Source: Virgifigura deserti (GTDB lineage: Bacteria; Pseudomonadota; Alphaproteobacteria; Dongiales; Dongiaceae). From it: a stretch of 64,000 bases of DNA. Both the position numbers and the translations under genes were made by a program. The notes beneath the pieces are model-generated. The model saw only the letters and a program-made list of their open reading frames with translations, was not told the origin of the DNA and did no database searches. Below are positions 43,749 to 52,979 of this stretch, in pieces. Positions within the stretch are counted from its first letter, which is position 1. Every line of letters starts with the position of its first letter. The stretch spans positions 310,001 through 374,000 of the forward strand of contig QOZR01000002.1 of NCBI GenBank assembly GCA_003576685.1, given 5' to 3'.

Positions 43749-44510
43749 TCAGTGGACGTGCTGCCAGACCTTCCGCTTGGTGGCGTAGAGCAGGCCGGTC
43801 AGGACGATCAGGAACAGGATCGTCTTCACGCCCGTCCGCTTCCGCTCCTCGAGCTTCGGCTCCGCCGTCCAGGTCATGAAGGTGGAGACATCATGCGCCA
43901 TCTGCTCGACCGTGGCGGTCGTGCCGTCGTCATACGCCACCACGCCCTCGCTGAGCGGCGGCGGCATGGCGATCTGATGGCCCGGGAAGGCGGTGTTGTA
44001 ATACATGCCGGCGGGCAGTTCCATGTCGGCCGGTGGCTCGACATAGCCGACCAGCAGCGCGTAGAGATAGTCCGCGCCGCCCGCCCGCGCCTGCGCGATC
44101 AGCGACAGGTCGGGCGGCAGGGCGCCGCCGTTCGCAACACGCGCCGCCTGCTCGTTCGGGAAAGGTGAGACGAACCGGTCGGCCGGGATTCCCTCCCGCT
44201 CGAACATCTCGCCTTCGTCGTTCGGCCCATCGGTCACAATGGCCTGCGCGGCGATCGCCTTCACCTGATCCTCGGTGAACCCGATCGCCTCGAGATCGCG
44301 ATAGGCGACGAGCGACAGGCCGTGACAGGCGGCGCAGACCTGCTGATAGACCTGATAGCCGCGCTGCAGCGACGCCCGGTCGAAGGTCCCGAACGCGCCG
44401 TCGAAAGACCAATCCTGCTCGGGTACCGTGACGCCTTCCACCGCGTTGGCGGCGTTCACCGAGAGCCCGAGCGCCGCCGCGGCGAGGGTTGCAAGAACAA
44501 TGCGGCGCAT
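43749..44510 (-). CDS. petC: Cytochrome c1
   Basis: A 253-residue subunit of the bc1 complex. A signal peptide of about 22 residues is followed by the heme-binding QVCAACHGLS (CxxCH) near residue 58, FVSPFPNEQAARVANGGALPPDLS, and a late Met-containing sixth-ligand region (MYYNTAFPGHQIAMPPPLSEGVV). A C-terminal membrane anchor (TILFLIVLTGLLYATKRKVW) closes it. Its ATG overlaps the petB stop by one base (TGATG), so it is co-translated. It receives electrons from the Rieske protein and passes them to a soluble cytochrome c. Confidence 0.97.
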   Translation of the reverse strand: MRRIVLATLAAAALGLSVNAANAVEGVTVPEQDWSFDGAFGTFDRASLQRGYQVYQQVCAACHGLSLVAYRDLEAIGFTEDQVKAIAAQAIVTDGPNDEGEMFEREGIPADRFVSPFPNEQAARVANGGALPPDLSLIAQARAGGADYLYALLVGYVEPPADMELPAGMYYNTAFPGHQIAMPPPLSEGVVAYDDGTTATVEQMAHDVSTFMTWTAEPKLEERKRTGVKTILFLIVLTGLLYATKRKVWQHVH

Positions 44511-45766
44511 CAGGCCTTCTCCATCGGCTTGGCACGGGCTCCCGCCGGCACGCCGCCGCCGCGGAGGACGGGCTGGCTGATGCTGGTCGGTCGCGGTCGC
44601 GGCGTTTCAAAGATGCTGAGCAACGGCAGCAGGAGCAGGAAATGAGCGAAGTAGTAGGCAGTCCCCAGCCGGGCGAGCACTACGTAGATTCCCTCGGGCG
44701 GCTTGGCACCGGCCCAGGTCAACAGAACGCAGTCGGCGACCAGCACCCAGAAGAACCACTTGTAGATCGGCCGGAACCGAGAGCTGCGCACCGGCGAGCG
44801 ATCGAGCCAGGGCAGCAGGAACAGCACGAAGATCGCGCCGAACATCGCGAGCACGCCACCGAGCTTGTCCGGAATCGCCCGAAGGATCGCGTAGAACGGC
44901 AGGAAGTACCATTCCGGCACGATATGCGCCGGCGTTACCAGCGGGTTCGCAGGGATGTAGTTATCGGGATGCCCGAGATAGTTGGGCGCGAAGAACACGA
45001 AGCCCGCGAAGACGATCAGGAACACGGCCATGCCGAACATGTCCTTCACCGTGTAGTACGGGTGGAAGGGAATCGTGTCCTGCGGCCCCTTGGTGTCGAT
45101 GCCGAGCGGGTTGTTCGAGCCGAAGCGGTGCAGCGCCACCAGATGCAGCACGACCACGCCGACGATCACGAACGGCAGCAGGTAATGCAGCGCATAGAAG
45201 CGGTTCAGCGTCGGATTGGCGACCGAGAAGCCGCCCCACAGCCAGGTGACGATGCTCTCGCCGACCAGCGGGATGGCGGAGAACAGGTTGGTGATGACGG
45301 TGGCGCCCCAGAAGCTCATCTGGCCCCAGGGCAGCACGTACCCCATGAAGGCGGTGGCCATCATCAGCAGCAGGATGACGACGCCCAGTATCCACAGAAG
45401 CTCGCGCGGTGCCTTGTAGGAGCCGTAATAGAGGCCGCGGAAGGTGTGAATGTAGACGACTATGAAGAACATCGACGCGCCGTTCATATGGATGTAGCGG
45501 ATCAGCCAGCCATAGTTCACGTCACGCATGATCCGCTCGACGCTTTCGAAGGCATGATCGACATGCGCGGTGTAATGCATCGCCAGCACGATGCCGGTGA
45601 TGATCATGATCACCAGCACCATCCCGGCCAGCGATCCGAAGTTCCACCAGTAGCTGAGATTCTTCGGCGTGGGATATTCGTTCAGCTCATGGTCCATGAA
45701 GCTGAAGATCGGCAGGCGATGGTCGATCCATCGCACCACGGGGCTCTTAAAGATCGGCGAACTCAT
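44510..45766 (-). CDS. petB: Cytochrome b of the bc1 complex
   Basis: A 418-residue membrane protein with about eight helices. Heme ligands are seen in FYSHEFH-like HDPNWGW context as [41 protein letters not shown], and the quinol site PEWY is in [19 protein letters not shown]. Start ATG at 45766. It lies between petA (11-base gap) and petC (one-base overlap). It takes electrons from ubiquinol, sending one to the Rieske centre and one through its two hemes. Confidence 0.97.
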   Translation of the reverse strand: MSSPIFKSPVVRWIDHRLPIFSFMDHELNEYPTPKNLSYWWNFGSLAGMVLVIMIITGIVLAMHYTAHVDHAFESVERIMRDVNYGWLIRYIHMNGASMFFIVVYIHTFRGLYYGSYKAPRELLWILGVVILLLMMATAFMGYVLPWGQMSFWGATVITNLFSAIPLVGESIVTWLWGGFSVANPTLNRFYALHYLLPFVIVGVVVLHLVALHRFGSNNPLGIDTKGPQDTIPFHPYYTVKDMFGMAVFLIVFAGFVFFAPNYLGHPDNYIPANPLVTPAHIVPEWYFLPFYAILRAIPDKLGGVLAMFGAIFVLFLLPWLDRSPVRSSRFRPIYKWFFWVLVADCVLLTWAGAKPPEGIYVVLARLGTAYYFAHFLLLLPLLSIFETPRPRPTSISQPVLRGGGVPAGARAKPMEKA

Positions 45767-45777
45767 CTGACGGTACC

Positions 45778-46350
45778 CTATCCAATCCGAATCAGCGTCG
45801 GCTCGAGGAACTCGTAGTCCGGCACCGCCAAATTGAGCGGTGCGGGACCCCGCCGGGCGCGGCCGGACGTGTCGTAATGCGACCCGTGGCACGGGCAGAA
45901 CCAGCCGCCGAACGCGCCGCGATCATCCGAAGGCCGCTGGCCGAGCGGCACGCAACCGAGATGCGTGCAGATGCCGACGACCACGAGCCACTCCGGCTCG
46001 ATCACCCGCTCCGCGTCCGTCTGCGGGTCGCGCAGCTCGGCGACATCGACCGCGCGCGCTTCCTCGATCTGCTCCGGCGTCCGGTGATCGATGAACACCG
46101 GATTGCCGCGCCAACTCACGGTGACCCGCTGGCCGACCTCGATCTGCGACAGATCGACCTCGATCGTCGACAAGGCCAGCACGTCGGCCGCCGGATTCAT
46201 CTGATCGATCAGCGGCCAGGCCACCGAGGCGACGCCAAAGGCCCCGACCGCGGCCGTCGCCAGATACAGAAAGTCACGACGCGTCGGCTCGTCGCTCTTT
46301 GGCTTCTCATCCCGGCCGACACCACCGCCGACCTGCACGCTTTCCGCCAT
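45778..46350 (-). CDS. petA: Rieske iron-sulfur protein of the bc1 complex
   Basis: A 190-residue protein. A twin-arginine signal ([28 protein letters not shown]) gives both targeting and the membrane anchor. The 2Fe-2S ligands are in CTHLGC and CPCHGS, with the disulfide cysteines conserved in the same motifs. The ATG at 46350 has gaggaac-type ribosome site after aaggagagg. First gene of the petABC operon. Confidence 0.97.
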   Translation of the reverse strand: MAESVQVGGGVGRDEKPKSDEPTRRDFLYLATAAVGAFGVASVAWPLIDQMNPAADVLALSTIEVDLSQIEVGQRVTVSWRGNPVFIDHRTPEQIEEARAVDVAELRDPQTDAERVIEPEWLVVVGICTHLGCVPLGQRPSDDRGAFGGWFCPCHGSHYDTSGRARRGPAPLNLAVPDYEFLEPTLIRIG

Positions 46351-46706
46351 CTGTTCCGTTCCTCTCCTTCGATCGCCAACGCGACGATACCCTCGGCAGC
46401 AGCCCGAACATCTCGATCGCTCCGGGAAGCGCCCGAGAGGTTCCCCAGAACTCTCCCGGGGACTGTCAGCCTGCAATGCCGAAAGGCCATCGCGCCTGCC
46501 GCGAGCGGCCCGGTTATAGCACCGACTTCGCTCGCGAATCTTCAACGTCACTGCGACAAACCGCCGCAGTGCCGTAGCTGGTAGAGCTTCGCTGGGCAAG
46601 CGGTATAGTGGAAAAGATCGATCTTGCAAAGGGTTCCTCGGCGGGTTCAGCATCCCGGCCGACGGAAATCAAAAATACGTCCCAATCGGCATTTCAACGG
46701 CATTCA
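46351..46706. other. Divergent intergenic region between petA and trmL
   Basis: 356 bases with both divergent promoters. A weak inverted repeat (tccccagaactctccc-gggga) lies at about 46452-46470. I see no further gene; a sequence resembling a tRNA D-arm near 46575-46587 is not a tRNA. Confidence 0.45.
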
Positions 46707-47201
46707 ATGCGTCTTGTAATCTATGAACCGGACATCCCCCAGAATACGGGCGCGATGCTCCGCCTCGCCGCCTGCTTCGGCATCGCGGTCGACCTGATCG
46801 AGCCTTGCGGATTCATTCTGGACGACCGCCGGCTGCGCCGGGCGGGCATGGATTACCTGGAAGCCGTGACCCTGTGGCGCCACAGCTCCTGGTCCGCGTT
46901 TTGCGAGGGTCGGCGAACGAGTCCGGCCGGCCGGCTGCTGCTGTTGACGACGGCCGGCGACCGGCCTTACACCGACTTCGCCTTCCGCCCAGGCGACAGC
47001 CTGATGGTCGGCAGCGAAAGCCGCGGCGTGCCCGATTCGGTTCATGCGGCCGTGGATGCGCGGCTGGTGATTCCGATGCGGCCCGGATTGCGGTCATTGA
47101 ACGTCGCCCTCGCGGCGGCACTCGTACTGGGCGAGGCGCTTCGCCAAACGGGCGGGTTTCCGGATGTCGCGGAGCAATCGGTAGAGAGGAGCGCGGTATG
47201 A
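46707..47201 (+). CDS. trmL: tRNA (cytidine/uridine-2'-O-)-methyltransferase TrmL
   Basis: A 164-residue SPOUT methyltransferase that modifies the wobble base (position 34) of tRNA-Leu. Recognised from [50 protein letters not shown], and [27 protein letters not shown], the knotted SAM site. The ATG at 46707 matches homologues; a longer frame exists upstream. The hemF ATG overlaps its stop (ATGA). Confidence 0.95.
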   Translation: MRLVIYEPDIPQNTGAMLRLAACFGIAVDLIEPCGFILDDRRLRRAGMDYLEAVTLWRHSSWSAFCEGRRTSPAGRLLLLTTAGDRPYTDFAFRPGDSLMVGSESRGVPDSVHAAVDARLVIPMRPGLRSLNVALAAALVLGEALRQTGGFPDVAEQSVERSAV

Positions 47202-48091
47202 GCCAACCCGTTACAAACGCGGAGGAGCGGCGGCAGGATCGCGCCGCCGCTTGGTTCGCCACACTCCGGGACCGCATTTGCGCCGAATTCGAGGCGATCG
47301 AGGATGCGCTGAGCGGCCCCCGGGACAACCCGCTGAGCGACCAGCCGCCGGGTCGCTTCGAACGCACCGCCTGGACGCGGTCGCCGGAGACCGAGGGCGC
47401 GGAAGGCGGCGGTGGGGTGATGTCAGTGATGCGCGGCCGGGTCTTCGAGAAGGTCGGCGTCAACATCTCGACCGTCCAGGGCGTGTTCTCCGAGGAATTC
47501 CGGGAGCAGATCCCAGGCGCCGCCGCGGACGGCCGGTTCTGGGCGAGCGGCATCAGCCTCGTCGCCCATATGCAGTCGCCGCTGGTTCCGGCCGTGCATA
47601 TGAACACACGGCACATCGTCACCGCCAAGAGCTGGTTCGGCGGCGGCGCGGACTTGACCCCGATGACGCCCGACGCGGCCGACACGGAGGCGTTCCACGC
47701 GGCGCTGAAGGCGGCCTGCGACGCCCACGACCTGGCCTATTACCCGCGCTTCAAGGACTGGTGCGACGAGTACTTCTTCCTGAAGCACCGGAACGAGCCG
47801 CGCGGCGTCGGTGGCATCTTCTTCGACTATATCGACAGCGGCGACTGGGAGGCCGATTTCGCCTTCACCCAGGATGTCGGCCGCGCCTTTCTCGACATCT
47901 ATCCGCGGCTGGTCCGTCGCCACATGAACGAGCCCTGGACCGAAGAGCAGCGCCGCCACCAGCTGGTCCGGCGCGGGCGCTATGTCGAGTTCAACCTGCT
48001 CTATGACCGCGGCACGCTGTTCGGGCTGAAGACCGGCGGCAATATCGACGCGATTCTGATGTCCCTGCCGCCGACGGCGATGTGGCCGTGA
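47198..48091 (+). CDS. hemF: Oxygen-dependent coproporphyrinogen III oxidase
   Basis: A 297-residue enzyme making protoporphyrinogen IX with O2. Key blocks are [69 protein letters not shown], and the C-terminal [39 protein letters not shown]. Complete length. Co-translated with trmL through an ATGA overlap. Convergent with cca. Confidence 0.97.
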   Translation: MSQPVTNAEERRQDRAAAWFATLRDRICAEFEAIEDALSGPRDNPLSDQPPGRFERTAWTRSPETEGAEGGGGVMSVMRGRVFEKVGVNISTVQGVFSEEFREQIPGAAADGRFWASGISLVAHMQSPLVPAVHMNTRHIVTAKSWFGGGADLTPMTPDAADTEAFHAALKAACDAHDLAYYPRFKDWCDEYFFLKHRNEPRGVGGIFFDYIDSGDWEADFAFTQDVGRAFLDIYPRLVRRHMNEPWTEEQRRHQLVRRGRYVEFNLLYDRGTLFGLKTGGNIDAILMSLPPTAMWP

Positions 48092-48120
48092 GGGCCTGCG
48101 CCTCTGGTTCATATCCGACA

Positions 48121-48134
48121 CAGGGGCGCCCCTG
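48121..48134. repeat. 14-bp GC palindrome after hemF
   Basis: caggggcgcccctg is a perfect palindrome in the 93-base convergent gap between hemF and cca. It shares its ggggcgcccc centre with the palindromes inside folB and the vWA-like gene. Confidence 0.7.
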
Positions 48135-48184
48135 CGTGGGCGCCCTGGTCCATCGCGCAGATCGGGCGGCCACGTAAGGCCGCC

Positions 48185-49450
48185 CTACTCCACCACCACT
48201 TTGCGAGCATACGCAAGGCAGGCGGCGCGGTCGGGGGCGAAGTCGTTATCGATCCACCAGCGCTCGATCTCTTCCAGGAGACCGCCGACCGCAGGGCCGG
48301 GCTTCAGGCCCAGAGTCAGGAAGTCGCGGCCCTTCAGCGGGAAGACCGGCGGCGTCCAGTCGGCGGCGGTGGCGAGCAGGTCGGTCCAGGCCTCGACCTC
48401 ATGTCGCGTGGTCGTCGGTTGCTCGGTGATGCTTGCGGCCCAGGCGAGGAGCGCGGCGTCGCGGAAGCGCTCGGCACCCAGCATATAGAGAAGACGTCGG
48501 CGGGTCTGGCGATCGAGATCGGGCGAGACCAGCGGCGGCTCCGCCAAGTCGACCAACCGCTCCCGCTCTGCGTTCGACAGGCGCAGGCGCTTGGCCACGA
48601 CCTCTGCCGCGGCGGCCGACGCCTCCAGCAGCGCTGCCAGGCGGCGAAGGGGGTCGGCGCCGGCGACCAGCCGCGCCGGAACGATACCTTCGATCGTGAC
48701 GAGCGCGCGCAGCCGCCCCGGATTCGCCGCCTCGGGCATGATATGGCGCAGCACGTCCTGGTCGCGCATCAGCTCGACCACCGCTGCCGGGTCGGGTGCT
48801 GCCAGCAGCTTCAGAAGCTCGTCACGGATCCGCTCACCGGACAAAGTCGGCAGGAGCGGCGCCAGCGCCCGGGCGGCGGCGAGCGCGGCTTCGTCCGGCG
48901 GCGGCACGCCGTAATGGGCGTAGAAGCGGAAGAACCGGAGCAGGCGCAGAACATCCTCGCGGATTCGCGCCTCCGGATCGCCGACGAACCGGATACGGCC
49001 GGCCTTGAGATCGGCGAGGCCGCCGAACGGATCGTAGAGCGATCCGTCCGGCGCGCAGGACAAGGCGTTGACGGTGAGATCGCGCCGCGCCGCGTCGGCC
49101 GCCCAATCGTCGGTAAAGGCGACGCGTGCATGGCGGCCGAAGGTTTCGACGTCATGGCGCAAAGTCGTGATCTCGAACGCCGTACCGTCGGCGAGCGCCG
49201 TCACGGTGCCGTGCGCGATGCCGGTCGGGATCGCGCGGACGCCGCCCTGGGCGAGCAGCGCCATCACCCGGTCGGGCGGGTCGGGCGTGGCGATGTCGAT
49301 ATCCTTCACCGGGCGCCCGAGAACCGCGTCGCGCACGCAGCCGCCGACGAAACGGATCTCTGCCCCGGCCGCGGTCAGCGCCGCGACCACGCTCCGGGTC
49401 GCCGGCGCCGTCATCCAAGGTTGCGGCGGAAGGTGACCGGATGGCTGCAT
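48185..49450 (-). CDS. cca: CCA tRNA nucleotidyltransferase / poly(A) polymerase family
   Basis: A 421-residue nucleotidyltransferase adding CCA to tRNA 3' ends. The catalytic motif is EIRFVGGCVRDAVLGRPVKDIDIATPD (GG-x-VRD and D-x-D) near residue 32-58, then DWAADAARRDLTVNALSCAPDGSLYDPFGGLADLKAGRIRFVGDPEARIREDVLRLLRFFRFYAHYG. The class II tail lacks an HD domain. The ATG at 49450 fits the QPWM-type start of alphaproteobacterial homologues. Last gene of the DUF1285-NUDIX-DUF6111-cca run. Confidence 0.95.
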   Translation of the reverse strand: MQPSGHLPPQPWMTAPATRSVVAALTAAGAEIRFVGGCVRDAVLGRPVKDIDIATPDPPDRVMALLAQGGVRAIPTGIAHGTVTALADGTAFEITTLRHDVETFGRHARVAFTDDWAADAARRDLTVNALSCAPDGSLYDPFGGLADLKAGRIRFVGDPEARIREDVLRLLRFFRFYAHYGVPPPDEAALAAARALAPLLPTLSGERIRDELLKLLAAPDPAAVVELMRDQDVLRHIMPEAANPGRLRALVTIEGIVPARLVAGADPLRRLAALLEASAAAAEVVAKRLRLSNAERERLVDLAEPPLVSPDLDRQTRRRLLYMLGAERFRDAALLAWAASITEQPTTTRHEVEAWTDLLATAADWTPPVFPLKGRDFLTLGLKPGPAVGGLLEEIERWWIDNDFAPDRAACLAYARKVVVE

Positions 49451-49466
49451 CCCTGGGACGGGGCCG

Positions 49467-49742
49467 CTACTCGACGAAGCCGCCGGGCTTGATCTCGCCG
49501 TCGATCAGCTTGGCAGGCTGGTAGACGCTACCGGGTTCGGCGCCGCCGAACAGCGCGAAGGCGCTGAGCGTGACGATCATCAGAATGGCCCCGGCGATGC
49601 CGAGCCAGGTCCACGGCACTTCCTGCCACCAGCCGCTTCGCCCGCTCGCCGTCTGCGCGCGCCGCCGCGCCATCGTCATATAGACGAAATACAGAACCGT
49701 CGGCAGAACCAGGGGAACGACGATCGAGAAGAACTGTCTCAT
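49467..49742 (-). CDS. DUF6111 family small membrane protein
   Basis: A 91-residue protein with two membrane helices: FFSIVVPLVLPTVLYFVYMTMA near the N-terminus and WLGIAGAILMIVTLSAFALFGG in the middle, then a short tail with GEIKPGGF. This matches the DUF6111 family found next to cca in alphaproteobacteria. Function unknown. Its ATG overlaps the NUDIX stop (ATGA), so translation is coupled. Confidence 0.85.
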   Translation of the reverse strand: MRQFFSIVVPLVLPTVLYFVYMTMARRRAQTASGRSGWWQEVPWTWLGIAGAILMIVTLSAFALFGGAEPGSVYQPAKLIDGEIKPGGFVE

Positions 49743-50440
49743 GACGGTTGTCGCAACACCTCGGACAGATTGACCAGCATGCCTGCGGTCGCACCCCAAA
49801 TATAGTAATGCCGCCATGGCAGCACGTAGAAATGCCGCAAGGCGCCGGCATAGATGCGGCTGTCGCGCCGGTGATTGGCGGGGTCGATCACGAAGGCGAG
49901 CGGAACCTCGAAGATCTCCGCCACCTCGAACGGGTCCGAGGTGAGGGCGACCGGCGGATCGATCAGCCCGACGACCGGCGTCACCTCGAACCCGGTGCGG
50001 GTGACATAGGTGTCGAGACGGCCGACCAGCGAGACGCGCTCGCGCGGCAGGCCGATCTCCTCCTCCGCCTCGCGGAGCGCCGCCGCGACGGAATCGTCGT
50101 CTCCGGGATCGACGCGGCCGCCGGGAAAGCTGATCTGCCCGGCATGAACATGCAAATGATCGGTGCGTCGCGTCAGCAGCACGGTCAGCCCCTCCGGCCG
50201 GTCCAGCAGCGGGACCAGCACCCCCGCCGGAACCAATGGCTGCTCCGGACACATATCGGGATTGAGGTCATGGTCGCCGCGACAGTCCGGCGGCAAGCCC
50301 GTTTGAGTGTCAATTGCGGGCCCGTCCAGCGCCTGGCGCCGCTGCGGCGCCCCGACCGAACGGAAACGCTCGAGGATGAGTCTTCTGTTCAGCCCTCCTC
50401 CTCCAGCCGGCCCAGCGGGAAAAACCGTCCCTTGCTCCAT
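49739..50440 (-). CDS. NUDIX hydrolase, CoA diphosphatase (NudL) type; start uncertain
   Basis: The longest frame is 233 residues. VLVPLLDRPEGLTVLLTRRTDHLHVHAGQISFPGGRVDPGDDDSVAAALREAEEEIGL contains the NUDIX box GX5EX7REUXEEXGU, and the preceding LLTRRTDHLHVHAGQISFPGG is the CoA-pyrophosphatase signature (UPF0035). It splits CoA to phosphopantetheine and 3',5'-ADP. If the ATG at 50440 is used the gene overlaps DUF1285 by 52 bases; the frame has no other ATG before LNRRLILERF, so a non-ATG start near 50390 after the DUF1285 ribosome-like gaggagg is also possible. Confidence 0.85.
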   Translation of the reverse strand: MEQGTVFPAGPAGGGGLNRRLILERFRSVGAPQRRQALDGPAIDTQTGLPPDCRGDHDLNPDMCPEQPLVPAGVLVPLLDRPEGLTVLLTRRTDHLHVHAGQISFPGGRVDPGDDDSVAAALREAEEEIGLPRERVSLVGRLDTYVTRTGFEVTPVVGLIDPPVALTSDPFEVAEIFEVPLAFVIDPANHRRDSRIYAGALRHFYVLPWRHYYIWGATAGMLVNLSEVLRQPS

Positions 50441-50979
50441 ACGCCGTATTGCTCCTCGCCGGCAATCTCTCGCTGCTCGCCCAGGGCGACGAGCTCATAA
50501 TAGACGGAGCGCAGAATCAGCGCCTCCAGCCCGTCGCGCACCAGGATATAGGGGCTGGGCTCCGCGGTGTCAGGATTCTGCGCGACGCGGATCGGATGAT
50601 CGGTGTCGGCCGTCACCTCGTCGTCGAGATTCGTGCGGAAGCTGAGCGTCCGGTCGTGCCCCGATCCGCGGACAGTGAGCTCGACCGCCGTGAACGGTGC
50701 ATCCTCGACGACGATGCGTCCGCGCTCCGCCGGCGTGACGAGATAATAGCCACCGTCGGCTTCCCGCCGGAGAACCGAAGCAAACAGCCGGACCAATGGT
50801 TTGCGGCCGATCGGCGAGCCATGGTAAAACCAAGTCCCGTCGCGCCCGATCCGGATGTCGAAGTCGCCGCAGCCGGCGTCCTCCGCATCGGATTGCGGCG
50901 GATGGGATTGCGACTGGTCGGCGGCTGCAGCCGCCCCCATCTGTTTCAGGAGATCGGTCGGATCCGACCTGCCGGTCAT
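50389..50979 (-). CDS. DUF1285 domain-containing protein
   Basis: A 196-residue protein with the DUF1285 pattern: FDIRIGRDGTWFYHGSPIGRKPLVRLFASVLRREADGGYYLVTPAERGRIVVEDAPFTAVELTV, then DHPIRVAQ and YILVRDGLEALILRSVYYELVALG. The family is uncharacterised but conserved in alphaproteobacteria beside NUDIX and cca. Start ATG at 50979. It is divergent from the MoxR gene with only 37 bases between the start codons, so its promoter must lie inside the MoxR coding or in that short gap. Confidence 0.88.
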   Translation of the reverse strand: MTGRSDPTDLLKQMGAAAAADQSQSHPPQSDAEDAGCGDFDIRIGRDGTWFYHGSPIGRKPLVRLFASVLRREADGGYYLVTPAERGRIVVEDAPFTAVELTVRGSGHDRTLSFRTNLDDEVTADTDHPIRVAQNPDTAEPSPYILVRDGLEALILRSVYYELVALGEQREIAGEEQYGVWSKGRFFPLGRLEEEG

Positions 50980-51016
50980 TGATACGCCCTCATCTGCAAC
51001 TCTGGAGATCACCGGC

Positions 51017-52045
51017 GTGACCACCACCGACATTCTGCCCTCCTCTTTCCCCGGCGACAAGCATGCGGCCGACAAGCTGGCCGCGGAAATCGAAGCGCTC
51101 GGCCATCGGATGAATCAGGTGCGGCAAAGCATCGGCCGCGTCATCTTCGGACAGCATGCGACGATCGACCAGACGCTGATCACGCTGCTCGCCGGGGGCC
51201 ATGTGCTGCTGATCGGCGTGCCCGGCCTCGCCAAGACGCGCTTGGTCGAGACGCTGGGAACCGTTCTCGGGCTCGAGGACAAGCGCGTCCAGTGCACGCC
51301 CGACCTGATGCCCGCCGACATCCTGGGCTCGGAAGTGCTCGAGGAATCCGAGTCCGGCCGGCGCTCGTTCCGCTTCATCCCCGGCCCGGTCTTCTGCCAG
51401 CTTCTGATGGCCGACGAGATCAACCGCGCCAGCCCGCGCACGCAATCCGCGCTGCTGCAGGCCATGCAGGAGCGCCGCGTGTCGGTCGCCGGCCATCCGC
51501 ACCCGCTGCCGGAACCGTTCCATGTGCTGGCGACGCAGAACCCGCTGGAGCAGGAGGGCACCTACCCGCTGCCCGAGGCGCAACTCGACCGCTTCCTGAT
51601 GCAGATCGACGTCACCTATCCGGACGTCGATGCCGAGCGGCAGATGCTGATCGTGACGACCGGGCTTGCCGAGGACCGGCCGATCGACGTGATGTCAGCG
51701 GCGGAGCTGATGGCCGCGCAGCGGCTGGTCCGCCGCATCCCGGTCGGCGAGAGCGTCGTCGAGGCGATTCTGGGCCTTGTCCGCGCCGGGCGACCCGAGA
51801 GCAGCGAGATGCCCGAGGTGCAGCGTCAGGTCGCGTGGGGACCCGGCCCGCGCGCCAGCCAGGCTCTGATGCTGGCGGCTCGTGCCCGCGCCGTTCTCGA
51901 CGGCCGGCTGGCGCCGTCGATCGACGACGTGCTGGCGCTCGCCCATCCGATCCTGCGCCACCGCATGGCGCTGAATTTCGCGGCGCGCGCCGACGGGGTT
52001 ACACTCGATCATGTGATCGATCGGTTGTGCGAACCCTTTGCTTGA
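51017..52045 (+). CDS. MoxR-type AAA ATPase
   Basis: A 342-residue AAA+ ATPase. Walker A is LIGVPGLAKTRLVETLG near residue 70, Walker B is LLMADEINRASPRTQSALLQAMQERRVSV with sensor 1 in VLATQNPLEQEGTYPLPEAQLDRF, the MoxR signature. MoxR ATPases are thought to help assemble metal centres or membrane complexes together with vWA-domain proteins. The GTG at 51017 is used (ggag nine bases upstream); the frame continues 54 codons further upstream into the divergent gene. First of the operon to 58388. Confidence 0.9.
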   Translation: MTTTDILPSSFPGDKHAADKLAAEIEALGHRMNQVRQSIGRVIFGQHATIDQTLITLLAGGHVLLIGVPGLAKTRLVETLGTVLGLEDKRVQCTPDLMPADILGSEVLEESESGRRSFRFIPGPVFCQLLMADEINRASPRTQSALLQAMQERRVSVAGHPHPLPEPFHVLATQNPLEQEGTYPLPEAQLDRFLMQIDVTYPDVDAERQMLIVTTGLAEDRPIDVMSAAELMAAQRLVRRIPVGESVVEAILGLVRAGRPESSEMPEVQRQVAWGPGPRASQALMLAARARAVLDGRLAPSIDDVLALAHPILRHRMALNFAARADGVTLDHVIDRLCEPFA

Positions 52046-52091
52046 CCGCGCTGCCCAGACCCAAGGCTGATCAAGGAGCGGCGATCGAGCG

Positions 52092-52979
52092 ATGAGCCCG
52101 ACCCCCGACGAGACGCGGCAGCGCGCAGAACAGCTCGCGGCGACGTTGCCGCCGCTGCTGGTCGCGGCCGAGCGCGTCGCCTCGACGGTCGAACAGGGCG
52201 TGCATGGCCGCCGCCGTGTCGGCCAGGGCGAGACGTTCTGGCAGTTCCGCCGCTATCACCCCGGAGACCCGACCCAGAAGATCGACTGGCGGCAATCGGC
52301 CAAGGCCGACCCGACCTTCATCCGGGAGATGGAGTGGGCGGCCGCGCAGAGCGTCTGGCTCTGGCGCGACGGCTCCTCGTCGATGCGCTACCGCTCGGAT
52401 GGCGACTTGCCCGAGAAGCTGGAACGGGCGGAGCTTCTGATGCTGGCGCTGGCGGCGCTGCTGACCCGGGGCGGCGAGCGGATCGCGCTGCTCGGCAGCG
52501 GCCTGCTGCCGAGCACTGGACGCGCGGCGCTGAATCGGATGGCCCTGCAGCTCGGCCTCGCCGATTCGGCGGCGACCGACCTGCCGCCCCATGCACCGCT
52601 GCCCCGCCATGCGCAGGTCGTCTTGATCGGCGATTTCCTGGCGCCGCTGCCGGAGATCGACGCAACGATCCGGCGATTCGCCGAACATGGCGTGCGCGGC
52701 CATATGCTGCAGGTCCTGGATCCCGCGGAGGAGACGCTGCCCTTCGCCGGCCGCGTTCGCTTCGAAGGGCTCGAAGGCGAAGGCGACCTGCTGCTGAGCC
52801 GCGTCGAATCCGTGCGCGACGACTATATCGGACGCATGCACGCGCATCACGACGGCCTGGCGGCGCTGGCGCGCGCCGCCGGCTGGACGCTGTCGAGCCA
52901 CCGAACGGATCGTCCGCCACAATCGGCGCTGCTGACGCTGTTCCTGCTGCTGTCCGAGCCGGTGGGGCCACATCGATGA
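52092..52979 (+). CDS. DUF58 domain-containing protein
   Basis: A 295-residue protein. The hallmark GRRRVGQGETFWQFRRYHPGDPTQKIDWRQSAKADPTFIREMEWAAAQSVWLWRDGSSSMRYRS includes the DUF58 motif (PGD, W, DW) and a vWA MIDAS-like DGSSS. Such proteins are co-occurring partners of MoxR ATPases. 46 bases after the MoxR stop and co-translated with the next gene (ATGA at 52976). Confidence 0.9.
   Translation: MSPTPDETRQRAEQLAATLPPLLVAAERVASTVEQGVHGRRRVGQGETFWQFRRYHPGDPTQKIDWRQSAKADPTFIREMEWAAAQSVWLWRDGSSSMRYRSDGDLPEKLERAELLMLALAALLTRGGERIALLGSGLLPSTGRAALNRMALQLGLADSAATDLPPHAPLPRHAQVVLIGDFLAPLPEIDATIRRFAEHGVRGHMLQVLDPAEETLPFAGRVRFEGLEGEGDLLLSRVESVRDDYIGRMHAHHDGLAALARAAGWTLSSHRTDRPPQSALLTLFLLLSEPVGPHR

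Noticed and set aside
46565..46610. Stretch resembling a tRNA D-arm (agctggtagagc)
   Set aside because: No acceptor stem, anticodon arm or T-arm pairs around it; only a chance similarity.
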